From contig JBGUUQ010000103.1 of the NCBI GenBank assembly GCA_045133615.1, positions 1 to 64,000 on the forward strand: a stretch of 64,000 nt of DNA. The letters are read 5' to 3'. The notes beneath the pieces were generated by a model, which made no database searches, had not been told where the DNA came from, and saw only the letters and a program-made list of their open reading frames with translations. The translations under genes and the position numbers were made by a program. Below, piece after piece: positions 1 to 7,800 of the stretch; position 1 is the stretch's first letter, and each line of letters starts with the position of its first letter. This DNA is from M3 sp045133615. Lineage in GTDB: Bacteria; Bacteroidota; Bacteroidia; Bacteroidales; Muribaculaceae.

Positions 1-1
1 G

Positions 2-706
2 TCGTCGGGATATTCAGGATTTGTAAATTCGGGCAATTTGGATTTGAGTTCGTTCTCCGGCATAATCTATATCGGTTTCCGCTACACGGCTGAAACTTCA
101 TCGGCTTCGCGCACTTACTGCATCGATGATGTAGTAGTAGGAGCGTCGTCGACTGACACTCCAGATACTCCGGACACACCGGATACACCTTCGGGAGATA
201 ATGCGGCTGACTTCAATACGATGAATGATGGTGCGCCCAAATCGTCGCCATACACGACATATACCTCAACGAACGGATGGGTGGCTACAAACTGCATATT
301 GTTAAGCGGTGATGACAACGGAGGAAATACCAATCCGAAGTTTGCTTTTATCGGCTCATCGGATACGCTTGCTCCTACATTGAACGGTAAGACATCTGCT
401 CCCGGCTCACTCGTGTCGCCGACACTTACTGGCGGAATCTCATCGCTGAAGTTCTCTTATGGTTTCGCATTCAAAGACACCAAATGCAGCCTGACAATCA
501 AAATCAAGCAAAATGACAATGTGGTGACAGAGTGGCTGTTAGAGAGCTCAGATATTGAACAATATAAAGTTTATGACTTTACATGGGACCTTGGAAGCTA
601 TGACGTGAGCGGAAATTTCGTAATAGAAATTGTCAACAATTGTCCGTCGGAATCAACGTCGAACAAGGACCGCGTATCAATCTGGAATCTCACTTGGACC
701 AACTAA
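2..706 (+). CDS. C-terminal part of a secreted modular protein (5' end outside window)
   Basis: The reading frame is open from the first complete codon at base 2, so the gene starts upstream; the TTG at 38 is an internal codon, not a start. The visible 234 codons begin with the end of a choice-of-anchor-J type beta-sandwich (the stretch SSFSGIIYIGFRY), closely matching the last 30 residues of the next gene. Then come a short D-T-P repeat linker and a terminal beta-rich domain of about 160 residues ending in WNLTWTN. No catalytic motif is visible. The gene ends 6 bp before the next one, so the two are probably cotranscribed. The missing N-terminus could hold an enzyme or DUF5689-type domain; I cannot say which. 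Surface or extracellular location is inferred from the paralogue. Confidence 0.8.
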   Translation, partial: SSGYSGFVNSGNLDLSSFSGIIYIGFRYTAETSSASRTYCIDDVVVGASSTDTPDTPDTPDTPSGDNAADFNTMNDGAPKSSPYTTYTSTNGWVATNCILLSGDDNGGNTNPKFAFIGSSDTLAPTLNGKTSAPGSLVSPTLTGGISSLKFSYGFAFKDTKCSLTIKIKQNDNVVTEWLLESSDIEQYKVYDFTWDLGSYDVSGNFVIEIVNNCPSESTSNKDRVSIWNLTWTN

Positions 707-712
707 AAACCA

Positions 713-3268
713 ATGACAATGAGAAAATTAAAATTATATACACTCGGTGTGTCGGCGATGATTCTCGCCGGCATGACCGCTTGTCAAGATGACTTTGACA
801 ATCCCGCGCTACACGTGCCGGAAGCAACGCTAACGCCCAATACGTCGATACTTGAGGTGAAAACCAAGTATTGGGACGATGCAACGAACTATATCGACAC
901 CATAGAGATGACCGAATCGGGAGAACATGTGGTGATAGCCGGTCGCGTGATAAGTTCGGATGCAACGGGAAATATCTACAAAAACCTTGTAATTCAGGAC
1001 GAAACGGCAGCCATTGCAATATCAATCAATGCCAATTCGCTCTATAATGACTATCGTCTGGGTCAGGAAATAGTGTTGGACCTGACGAATATGTATATCG
1101 GTAAGTATAACGGGTTACAACAGCTCGGTTTCCCGGAGTATTCCACTCAATACGGATGGGAAGCAACGTTTATGCCACCGGAATTTTTCTATGCTCATAG
1201 CGAGCTTAACGGATTGCCCGAACCGGAAAAGATGGATACCATCACGGTGAAATTGGGCGACCTGCCATCGGCACCGGAAGGCTTGCGCAAGTGGCAGAGC
1301 CAGTTGGTGAGAATCAACAATGTGTCGTTTACTGGGGGAGGAGAACTTCCGTTCTCGGAAGATGACGCATCGACCAATCGCACACTTACGGATACTCACG
1401 GAAATTCGATAATAGTACGCAACAGTAATTATGCATCGTTTAAGAGCCAAATACTACCGGCAGGAAACGGTGACGTGGTGGGTATTCTCAGCTACTACGG
1501 TACTTCCGGATGGCAAATACTTCTTCGCTTTGCATCGGACTGCATGAACTTCGGTAATCCGACCATTGAAATCGAATATGGAACGGAAGAAAATCCTTAT
1601 TCAGTGGAACAAGCCAAGGCGTTGATAGGAACCGACCACTCCAAAGGCTGGATGACCGGTTATATCGTCGGTGCAGTGGCACCTGAAGTGGAAAGCATCT
1701 CATCGAACGATGATATAGAATGGATGGCTCCGACCACATTAAGAAATACGCTTGTAATCGGTGCAACACCTGACACGAAGGACCTTGCGGACTGTTTCGT
1801 GATTTATTTGCCACAAGAATCGGCATTGCGTCAGTATGGTAACTTGGTAGATAATACGGAGGTATATCATAAGCAAATTTGGGTGTATGGTACGTATGGT
1901 ACATACATGAATGCAGATGGCGTGTTGAATAATGCCGGCTCAGCCACGGAATTCAAAATCGAGGGTGTGGAAATCGAAACAGGTGAGATAAAAGATGGTG
2001 ACGGTAGCGAAACATCGCCTTACTCAGTGACACAGGTGCTCAACGGCTCAGCCACGGGAACTGCTTGGGTGAGCGGCTACATAGTAGGTTGGGTAGATGG
2101 TATGACCCTTGAGAGCGGAGCAACATTCTCGTCTTCATCAACAAGCCAAACAAATGTGCTTATAGCAGCCACACAGGGAGAAACCGATGTGAACAAGTGT
2201 ATTCCGGTACAACTTCCGTCGGGAACAGTCCGCACAAATGTCAATCTTAAAGATAACCCCGAAAACTTCGGTAAAAAGCTCTCAGTAAATGCGAGCATCG
2301 AGAAATATTTCGGTGTAACGGGATTGAAATCGGCTACCGATTACAAACTTGAAGGTGATGGCAGCGGTACAGGGTCAACCGATACTCCTACGGGTGGCGG
2401 TGGCAGCAACGAATCGCCATATACAGTGGCACAAGTGCTCTCCGGTTCGGCAACAAGCACCGGATGGGCAGAAGGCTACATAGTGGGATGGGTAGACGGC
2501 ATGACTCTTTCATCCGGGGCTACTTTCACAGCAGACGCTACAAGCAAAACAAATCTTCTCATTGCCGATAATGCAGGAGAAACCAATGTGGATAATTGCG
2601 TACCGGTGCAACTTCCTTCGGGAACTGTGCGTAATGCTCTCAATCTTTCGGACAATCCGGGAAATTTCGGCAAAAAGGTGAAACTCAACGGTTCATTTGA
2701 GAAATATTTCGGAGTGAACGGCATAAAGAGCGTAACAGAATATGAAATAGAGGGCTCAAGCAGCGGTGATGACAGTGGCTCGACAGGAGATGCGACTCCG
2801 GTCACTTCACTCAATGAAACATTTGACTCCGGCATTGATGCTTGGAAAAATGTTACTGTCACCGGCACAAAGACATGGCTAAGCAAAACATACTCCGACA
2901 ACAACTATGCAAGCTGTTCGGGATATGGCGGCTCAGGAGAAACCGAAGCATGGCTTATCTCTGCTCCAATAAATATAGCTAATGCTACTTCAAAGATATT
3001 GACGTTTGACAATCAGGTGTGCAGCTATGACTCTACCGGCTCTATACTTGAAGTCTATGTCCTTACATCCGACGATCCTTCAACGGCAACCAAAACCAAG
3101 CTCAATGCTACATACGCAGTGGCACCGGGCGGAAGTACATGGTCAAGTTGGGTATCTTCGGGCGACCTCGACCTTAGTTCATTTAGCGGCACTATCTACA
3201 TCGGCTTCCGCTACTACACACCGACGGCCGATAGTGCAACATGGGCAATCGACAACGTCAAGCTTTAA
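713..3268 (+). CDS. Surface lipoprotein with DUF5689, three DUF6359-like repeats and a choice-of-anchor-J domain
   Basis: 851 residues. The N-terminus has a lipoprotein-type signal ending at Cys24 and is followed at once by acidic residues (QDDFD), the pattern linked in Bacteroidetes to lipoprotein export to the cell surface. Residues about 35-285 resemble DUF5689, an OB-like domain. Three repeats then follow (about 288-420, 433-552, 562-690), each starting near NPYSV/SPYSV and containing a G-Y-I-V-G motif; they look like DUF6359. Repeats 2 and 3 are nearly identical in parts. Residues about 695-851 form a choice-of-anchor-J beta-sandwich. A second ATG lies two codons downstream (719) and could be the real start. 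No enzyme active site is visible; a binding or adhesion role is a guess. A strong terminator follows. Confidence 0.85.
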   Translation: MTMRKLKLYTLGVSAMILAGMTACQDDFDNPALHVPEATLTPNTSILEVKTKYWDDATNYIDTIEMTESGEHVVIAGRVISSDATGNIYKNLVIQDETAAIAISINANSLYNDYRLGQEIVLDLTNMYIGKYNGLQQLGFPEYSTQYGWEATFMPPEFFYAHSELNGLPEPEKMDTITVKLGDLPSAPEGLRKWQSQLVRINNVSFTGGGELPFSEDDASTNRTLTDTHGNSIIVRNSNYASFKSQILPAGNGDVVGILSYYGTSGWQILLRFASDCMNFGNPTIEIEYGTEENPYSVEQAKALIGTDHSKGWMTGYIVGAVAPEVESISSNDDIEWMAPTTLRNTLVIGATPDTKDLADCFVIYLPQESALRQYGNLVDNTEVYHKQIWVYGTYGTYMNADGVLNNAGSATEFKIEGVEIETGEIKDGDGSETSPYSVTQVLNGSATGTAWVSGYIVGWVDGMTLESGATFSSSSTSQTNVLIAATQGETDVNKCIPVQLPSGTVRTNVNLKDNPENFGKKLSVNASIEKYFGVTGLKSATDYKLEGDGSGTGSTDTPTGGGGSNESPYTVAQVLSGSATSTGWAEGYIVGWVDGMTLSSGATFTADATSKTNLLIADNAGETNVDNCVPVQLPSGTVRNALNLSDNPGNFGKKVKLNGSFEKYFGVNGIKSVTEYEIEGSSSGDDSGSTGDATPVTSLNETFDSGIDAWKNVTVTGTKTWLSKTYSDNNYASCSGYGGSGETEAWLISAPINIANATSKILTFDNQVCSYDSTGSILEVYVLTSDDPSTATKTKLNATYAVAPGGSTWSSWVSSGDLDLSSFSGTIYIGFRYYTPTADSATWAIDNVKL

Positions 3269-3293
3269 TTGAAAACACAAATCCTAATTGGAA

Positions 3294-3328
3294 GGGAACG
3301 CTGCATATGGGCGTTCCCTTATTTTTTT
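3294..3328 (+). terminator. Rho-independent terminator after the lipoprotein gene
   Basis: A perfect 8-bp stem (GGGAACGC at 3294-3301 with GCGTTCCC at 3311-3318) closes a 9-nt loop and is followed by TTATTTTTTT. It lies 25 nt after the stop of the lipoprotein gene and ends that transcription unit. Confidence 0.9.
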
Positions 3329-3446
3329 AATAAAAAACATTGATGTCCGCTAAAAATTTCTCATACACATGTAATGGTGTAATAAGCGGCACAATACATA
3401 TAATTTGAGAGCGAGGGGCTTGTTTAATGTAAAATCGGGGCACAAG

Positions 3447-3670
3447 CGATTGCGAAGTAATCGTTAACCGATAGTCAGTGGTGAGTCGCCACAGAGGTCG
3501 CCCCCGGAAAAAAGAAACCCCAACGTCAAAACCGGAGGATTCGTTAATTAAACAGCAGATAATCAATAACAATTCTTTCAGAATTGAATCGTTTATGCGA
3601 AAATACCGGGCATTGATGTGCAAAAGCACATCAATACCCGGCTATTATCTAATGATTGCTTCGCAATCGC
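3447..3670. repeat. Inverted-repeat element in the 512-bp gene-free stretch
   Basis: The stretch 3329-3722 holds no convincing gene. Two 20-nt arms (3447-3466 and 3651-3670) match as inverted repeats at 18 of 20 positions, with a perfect 12-bp core (GCGATTGCGAAG). The right arm is itself a hairpin (GATTGC-TTC-GCAATC, 3654-3668). Between them lies a 16-bp hairpin with a 4-nt loop and one mismatch (3606-3641). The layout recalls a small non-autonomous mobile element or a structured RNA, but I saw no target-site duplication. A 67-codon frame at 3478-3681 encodes an RGRPRKK (AT-hook-like) start but has no other support. Confidence 0.5.
3606..3641. other. 16-bp hairpin in intergenic DNA
   Basis: Arms 3606-3621 and 3626-3641 pair over 16 positions with one mismatch (C against A at 3611/3636 on the plus strand; this becomes a G-U wobble in a minus-strand RNA). 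On the minus strand it is followed by TATTTT, so it would work better as a terminator or RNA stem for a minus-strand transcript, for which no gene is seen. Confidence 0.6.
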
Positions 3671-3722
3671 CATCAAAATAATAAAGGTTCACATTCAGAA
3701 TTGTTCTAATTTTAAGAGGTGT

Positions 3723-3752
3723 TTTGTTTTTCGGATAGAATTAGTATCTTTG
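3723..3752 (+). promoter_or_regulatory. Promoter of the LOG protein gene
   Basis: TTTG at 3723-3726, 18 nt, then TATCTTTG at 3745-3752. This fits the Bacteroidetes sigma-ABfr consensus (TTTG, about 19-21 nt, TAnnTTTG). Transcription would start near 3760, about 20 nt before the ATG at 3781. Confidence 0.75.
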
Positions 3753-3780
3753 CAAATAGGTTAAGTATAGAAATGATGCA

Positions 3781-4362
3781 ATGAATAATCAACAATTTAT
3801 TTGCATTTATGGCGCGTCAAGCGCAAGTATTAACCCGACTTATATCTCAGCAGCAAATTTGGTGGGGCTATACGTTGCAGAGATGGGTCGGGTTCTTGTT
3901 TGTGGAGCCGGTCGAACAGGAATAATGGGCGCAGCAACCGATGCCGCAATTTCTGCCGGTGGAGAGGTGGTGGGCGTTATACCCAAATTCATGGTCGATA
4001 ACGGTTGGCATCACGAAAATGTAACCCGCTTGGAGGTTACAGAGGATATGCATTCGCGCAAACAGCGTATGGCCGAACTCGCACACGGAGTTATAGCCCT
4101 TCCGGGGGGATGTGGCACTATGGAGGAATTACTCGAAATAATCACTTGGAAACAATTGGGTTTGTATCACGGTAACATAGTGATACTCAATACCAACGGT
4201 TATTACAATTCTCTAATAGATATGCTTGACAAGGCAGTGGAGCAGCATTTCATGAAAGAAGACCATAAGTCGCTTTGGGTGGTGACAGATACTCCACAAG
4301 AAGCTGTAAAGGCAGCATGTAGCGATGTTGCAGAATCAGAAATTACATCAAAATATCAATAA
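3781..4362 (+). CDS. LOG family protein (probable nucleoside 5'-monophosphate phosphoribohydrolase)
   Basis: 193 residues, normal for the LOG (lonely guy, TIGR00730) family of Rossmann-fold enzymes. Family members cleave N6-modified or plain AMP to free base and ribose 5-phosphate. The signature PGGxGTxxE is present as PGGCGTMEE at residues 108-116, with the conserved Arg-Lys pair at 93-94 and a glycine-rich nucleotide site near 42-50. The start is the ATG at 3781; nearby ATGs at 3773 and 3776 are out of frame. The next gene begins at the base after the stop codon. The true substrate in Bacteroidales is not established; in this gene order the link to the DUF4271 membrane protein suggests only shared transcription. 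Confidence 0.9.
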   Translation: MNNQQFICIYGASSASINPTYISAANLVGLYVAEMGRVLVCGAGRTGIMGAATDAAISAGGEVVGVIPKFMVDNGWHHENVTRLEVTEDMHSRKQRMAELAHGVIALPGGCGTMEELLEIITWKQLGLYHGNIVILNTNGYYNSLIDMLDKAVEQHFMKEDHKSLWVVTDTPQEAVKAACSDVAESEITSKYQ

Positions 4363-5154
4363 ATGGCAGCAACCGAGATATATCTGAATTTCTGCACAGA
4401 AGCAGAAGCACCGACATCGGCAGAGGATCAGGCTATATATAAGCCTATCTCGCATGCCGGATATGTGACGGGGATGAGAGGAACTGAACGTCCTACATTG
4501 CCGGGATATGATTCGGGAGTGCTCTGTATAGTGATAGGAATGATGCTCTTGGTGGCTTTCAGTTTCAAACATTGGTCGAAGTTTTTCAAGATATTCACTC
4601 AGGATTTGGTGTCGGTGCGCCGTCGTGTCAATGCATTCGATGACAGAACGATGAATGAAACGAGAATACTTGTGGCTTTGATAGTGCAAATGTGTATCTG
4701 TCAAGGAATTTTGATGTTTTCATCAATAGGAGTACATCATAATATCGGCGAATCGTCGACTTTCACCGCGATAGGATTGCTTTCGGTGGCGTCGGCGGTG
4801 TATTATCTGTTTCAACTTACGGCTTACAATATAATAGGCTATGTGTTTTCGGACAAAATAGGGGCTTCTCAGTGGGTGAAGGGTTTTAATGCGTCGCAGG
4901 CGTTGCTGAGTCTGGCGCTGTTGATACCGGCAATGGTATCGCTGTTTTATCCTGATGCATCTACAATGATGATTGGAATAGCCATTACATTATATATCGC
5001 TTCACGATTGGTTTTTGTGGTGAAAAGTTTCAGGATATTTTATCAAGGAGTGGGGAGCCTGCTCTATTTCGTGATTTACATACCGGCAATGGAGATAGTC
5101 CCGATAGTGGCGGCGTACAATATTTGCACAAATTTTGTGAATCCAATGATGTAA
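4363..5154 (+). CDS. DUF4271 integral membrane protein
   Basis: 263 residues with a hydrophilic N-terminus of about 50 residues and several hydrophobic segments (about 53-68, 100-122, 134-158, 178-197, 206-225, 230-255), so a polytopic inner-membrane protein. It resembles the Bacteroidetes DUF4271 family. It starts directly after the LOG stop codon and lies upstream of hemD, an arrangement I know from other Bacteroidales. No catalytic motif is visible. Function is unknown. Confidence 0.8.
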   Translation: MAATEIYLNFCTEAEAPTSAEDQAIYKPISHAGYVTGMRGTERPTLPGYDSGVLCIVIGMMLLVAFSFKHWSKFFKIFTQDLVSVRRRVNAFDDRTMNETRILVALIVQMCICQGILMFSSIGVHHNIGESSTFTAIGLLSVASAVYYLFQLTAYNIIGYVFSDKIGASQWVKGFNASQALLSLALLIPAMVSLFYPDASTMMIGIAITLYIASRLVFVVKSFRIFYQGVGSLLYFVIYIPAMEIVPIVAAYNICTNFVNPMM

Positions 5155-5248
5155 CAATCTGCAATCGAATCGGGGATGTAAATTACTAATTTATAATGGT
5201 TTTAGTTTTTTTACCACTGTTTTGAGAGTTTAAATCCAAAATTATTCG

Positions 5249-5256
5249 TACCTTTG
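5249..5256 (+). promoter_or_regulatory. Promoter -7 element upstream of hemD
   Basis: TACCTTTG matches TAnnTTTG. The best upstream TTTG (5221-5224) is 24 nt away, longer than usual. It would give a 5' leader of about 85 nt containing a small CCCGA-AAAA-TCGGG hairpin (5259-5272). Confidence 0.55.
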
Positions 5257-5346
5257 CGCCCGAAAAATCGGGTCGCTAAGTTCATTCAACATAAAAAAGA
5301 GTGAAAAGGACTCGAAATTGTGCAATCCTGAAAGAAGTCCAATATA

Positions 5347-6096
5347 GTGAAAGTAAAGAAAGTTTTGGTTTCTCAACCGAAGCCTACGTCAGAAAAATCA
5401 CCTTATTACGAAATCGCTGAAAAATATGGCGTGGAAATAGAATTCCGTCCTTTTATCAAGGTGGAGGGCTTGAGCGCGAAAGAGTTCCGCCAGTCAAAAA
5501 TTTCAATTTCCGACTTTACCGCCATTATCTTTACGGCACGCACCGCTATAGATCATTTCTTCCGCCTTGCAGAAGAGATGCGAGTAAATATACCCGATAC
5601 GATGAAGTATTTCTGCACAACAGAGTCGATAGCACTCTATCTGCAAAAATATATCGTGTATCGCAAGCGCAAGATATTCCATGGCAATACCGGCAAATTG
5701 GACGATTTGCTACCTTATTTTGTGAAACATTCTAAGGAGAAGTTCTTGTTTGCAGTGTCGGATGTGAATAAAGCCGATGAAACAAATATTCTCGACAAGA
5801 ACAATATCAATTACACGAAGGCTGTGATGTATCGCACGGTAAGCAATGATTTCGGTCCTGAAGAGAAATTTGACTACGATATGCTAATCTTCTTCAGCCC
5901 GTCGGGCATAGATTCGCTATTGAAGAATTTCCCTAATTTCAAGCAGGATGAAATAAAAATCGGTACATTCGGAGCAACTACAGCAAAAGCAGTGCGCGAT
6001 GCGGGTCTTCGCCTTGACATGGAGGCACCCAATCCCAAAGCTCCATCGATGACTGCAGCTCTTGATCTCTTCTTAAAAGAGGATTCGGAAGACTAA
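5347..6096 (+). CDS. hemD: Uroporphyrinogen-III synthase family protein
   Basis: 249 residues, the usual length. HemD folds into two similar domains and converts hydroxymethylbilane to uroporphyrinogen III. The frame shows family hallmarks such as the IIFTARTAID segment (near 60) and FFSPSGIDS followed by GATTAKAVRDAG in the second half. The start is GTG at 5347; no in-frame ATG lies close by. It heads the run hemD-rnpA-yidD-tatD. Many gut Bacteroidales lack a full haem pathway, so its role here may not be ordinary haem synthesis; no other haem gene is in the window. Confidence 0.82.
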   Translation: MKVKKVLVSQPKPTSEKSPYYEIAEKYGVEIEFRPFIKVEGLSAKEFRQSKISISDFTAIIFTARTAIDHFFRLAEEMRVNIPDTMKYFCTTESIALYLQKYIVYRKRKIFHGNTGKLDDLLPYFVKHSKEKFLFAVSDVNKADETNILDKNNINYTKAVMYRTVSNDFGPEEKFDYDMLIFFSPSGIDSLLKNFPNFKQDEIKIGTFGATTAKAVRDAGLRLDMEAPNPKAPSMTAALDLFLKEDSED

Positions 6097-6123
6097 GAAA
6101 CTTTTCAATCAGTTTCTAATAAA

Positions 6124-6528
6124 ATGACATCTCTCCGTCTATACAAAAAAGAAAAGTTGTGTAGCCTTACGGCTATAGATACATTATTCACAAAAGGGAA
6201 AAGCAGTGCATCAACCGCTTTTCCCTTACGTGTTGTATGGCGAAAATCGGAACGAAATGGGGGAGCACCCGCTCAATTTCTCATAAGCGTACCTAAAAAA
6301 CGATTGCGCCATGCGGTGGACAGAGTTGCAACACGTCGTCGCATACGCGAGGCTTATCGTCTCAACCGCAATATGCTTAATATACCGGAGGGTGTGAATA
6401 TAGATATGGCATTCATATTTTTAGATGCATCCGTTCCATCGTATAAAAAAGCGGAAAAGGCTGTAATAAAAATATTGCAAAAGATTTCATCTTCGTTTAC
6501 AGTAACGCAAGACTCCGAGCAACAATGA
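6124..6528 (+). CDS. rnpA: Ribonuclease P protein component
   Basis: 134 residues. The RnpA protein assists the RNase P RNA in 5' maturation of tRNA precursors. The basic RNR signature is visible as the Arg-rich run near residues 66-80 (VDRVATRRRIREAYR). The N-terminal L-x-K-x-x-D/T-L-F pattern is also present (LTAIDTLFTKGK). The gene ends by overlapping yidD by four bases (ATGA at 6525-6528), a classic translational coupling, and the rnpA-yidD order is widely conserved. Confidence 0.95.
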   Translation: MTSLRLYKKEKLCSLTAIDTLFTKGKSSASTAFPLRVVWRKSERNGGAPAQFLISVPKKRLRHAVDRVATRRRIREAYRLNRNMLNIPEGVNIDMAFIFLDASVPSYKKAEKAVIKILQKISSSFTVTQDSEQQ

Positions 6529-6755
6529 ACCGGCCAGGCTCGATAATAAGCAAAATACTTATTATTCCCATACGTTTTTATCAATTGTGCATATCACCAA
6601 TGTTGCCGGCCTCGTGCAGATATACACCGTCGTGCAGTCAGTATGCAGTGGAAGCATTGCGGAAACATGGTCCGATAAAGGGGTTGTGGCTTGCCGTGAA
6701 GCGTATTTGTCGCTGTCATCCGTGGGGAGGCAGCGGATATGATCCTGTGCCATGA
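6525..6755 (+). CDS. yidD: Membrane protein insertion efficiency factor
   Basis: 76 residues, typical for YidD. The family is membrane-associated and helps YidC-dependent insertion of inner-membrane proteins. The conserved pattern ISPMLPASCRYTPSCSQYA is followed by the C-terminal RICRCHPWGGSGYDPVP, both diagnostic. An amphipathic N-terminal segment is present. It overlaps rnpA at its start and tatD at its end by four bases each, so the three are translated as a coupled set. Confidence 0.95.
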   Translation: MNRPGSIISKILIIPIRFYQLCISPMLPASCRYTPSCSQYAVEALRKHGPIKGLWLAVKRICRCHPWGGSGYDPVP

Positions 6756-7375
6756 ATATTACAGACTGCCATACCCACAATCTAAACAGCACGAATGCTA
6801 TCATAAATGTATCGCTCGGTACAAATTTATTGCCGGGAAAGATATATTCTATCGGAGTACACCCATGGGAAAGCGAAAAAGGGGAAAATACAAATACCAA
6901 TGACATTATAAATGCAGCCATAAGCGGGCAGGTAGTAGCAATAGGCGAAACCGGTATAGATATGCTTCGCGGTGGAGACTTTAAATGTCAAAAAGAACTT
7001 TTCATAAAGCATATCGAGGCTTCTGAATCGGTAGGGAAACCTATTATACTCCATGTGGTGAAAGCTTGGCAATATGTGATAGAAATACGCAAGGAATTAA
7101 AAGCGAAACAGATGTGGGTGGCTCATGGTTTTCGCGGAAAGCCGGAGTTGGCAATGGATTTGATAAGGCATGGTATAGGAATATCTTTAGGAGAAAAATA
7201 TAATGAGGCAACAGCCAAAATAATTCCTGATGATTATCTTTTTGCAGAAACCGATGAAAGTGTAGTCGGTATCGATGAAATTATTATGTCGATAGCCGGA
7301 AAAAAAGGTGTAAGCAAGGAGATGATTGATAATGTATTATCTCATAATATGAATAGAACGTTCAAAGGTAAATAG
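6752..7375 (+). CDS. TatD family metal-dependent hydrolase
   Basis: 207 residues, short against about 255 for standard TatD enzymes. Metal ligands of the TIM-barrel family are visible: H7 and H9 (CHTH), E66 in AIGETGID, H101, H125 (VAHGF) and D168 (ETDES). TatD proteins act as metal-dependent DNases or related phosphodiesterases; the exact substrate is unknown. The short length comes from reduced loops and not from a missing end, since all ligand motifs are present in order. The start overlaps the yidD stop (ATGA at 6752). The next terminator-like hairpin downstream works on the other strand. Confidence 0.85.
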   Translation: MNITDCHTHNLNSTNAIINVSLGTNLLPGKIYSIGVHPWESEKGENTNTNDIINAAISGQVVAIGETGIDMLRGGDFKCQKELFIKHIEASESVGKPIILHVVKAWQYVIEIRKELKAKQMWVAHGFRGKPELAMDLIRHGIGISLGEKYNEATAKIIPDDYLFAETDESVVGIDEIIMSIAGKKGVSKEMIDNVLSHNMNRTFKGK

Positions 7376-7407
7376 AAAAAAAATTGACTGTCATCTCGAC
7401 AATCAAT
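7376..7407 (-). terminator. Minus-strand rho-independent terminator
   Basis: Read on the minus strand, ATTGATTGTC (7407-7398) pairs with GACAGTCAAT (7392-7383), one G-U wobble, 5-nt loop, followed by a run of eight U (7383-7376). It sits 115 bp beyond the stop of the minus-strand membrane protein gene and directly abuts tatD. It ends the minus-strand operon, a small RNA, or both. Confidence 0.85.
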
Positions 7408-7442
7408 CTCCTTAACCTTAAATCTAATACCATGAAAAACAC
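7376..7442 (-). ncRNA. Candidate small RNA (about 65-70 nt)
   Basis: A minus-strand TACATTTG (7454-7447) matches the -7 consensus; transcription would start near 7441 and stop at the U-run at 7376. Between them is a purine-rich, unstructured stretch and the terminator stem. An upstream TTG lies 16 nt from the -7 box, shorter than ideal. The layout resembles short promoter-to-terminator RNAs of Bacteroidales such as the Bacteroidales-1 class, but I cannot confirm membership. It might only be the 3' tail of the operon to the right. Confidence 0.35.
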
Positions 7443-7521
7443 TGTGCAAATGTAGGCACTTTATGTTTTACAACATAATTTTCATGATGTTTTCCTATGT
7501 GATGTTAACATTATTTATATT

Positions 7522-7788
7522 TTACATAAGAAAAGGGACGGAAATATAGGATAATATCAGCATAATCAGAAGAATATAACTTATTTCCCGACGCTCAACG
7601 TAACACTTATAGGATAAATATCCGGTAAGAAGTGCATAGATAGGAAATATGTTGATAATCCACCAATTATCTGAATTTTCAGAGTCATAATTCATTATTA
7701 CAAACGGCCAAGCTATAATAGGGAGTAATAGCACTACCATAAGTATGGTGAACCAAACGGGGGGTCGGCGACGTGGAGGAGTTGTCAT
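7522..7788 (-). CDS. Small membrane protein of unknown function
   Basis: 88 residues starting with a proline- and arginine-rich segment (TTPPRRRPPVW) followed by three hydrophobic segments at about 12-32, 43-60 and 70-88, so probably an inner-membrane protein with three passes. It lies 12 bp after the epimerase gene on the same strand and is probably in its operon. The positive N-terminus suggests that end stays in the cytoplasm. No family is recognised. Confidence 0.7.
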   Translation of the reverse strand: MTTPPRRRPPVWFTILMVVLLLPIIAWPFVIMNYDSENSDNWWIINIFPIYALLTGYLSYKCYVERREISYILLIMLILSYISVPFLM

Positions 7789-7800
7789 ATTATTAAAAGA

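Noticed and set aside
3478..3681. 67-codon frame with an AT-hook-like RGRPRKK start
   Set aside because: GTG start, lies across the inverted-repeat structures, ends in low-information sequence and has no promoter or family.
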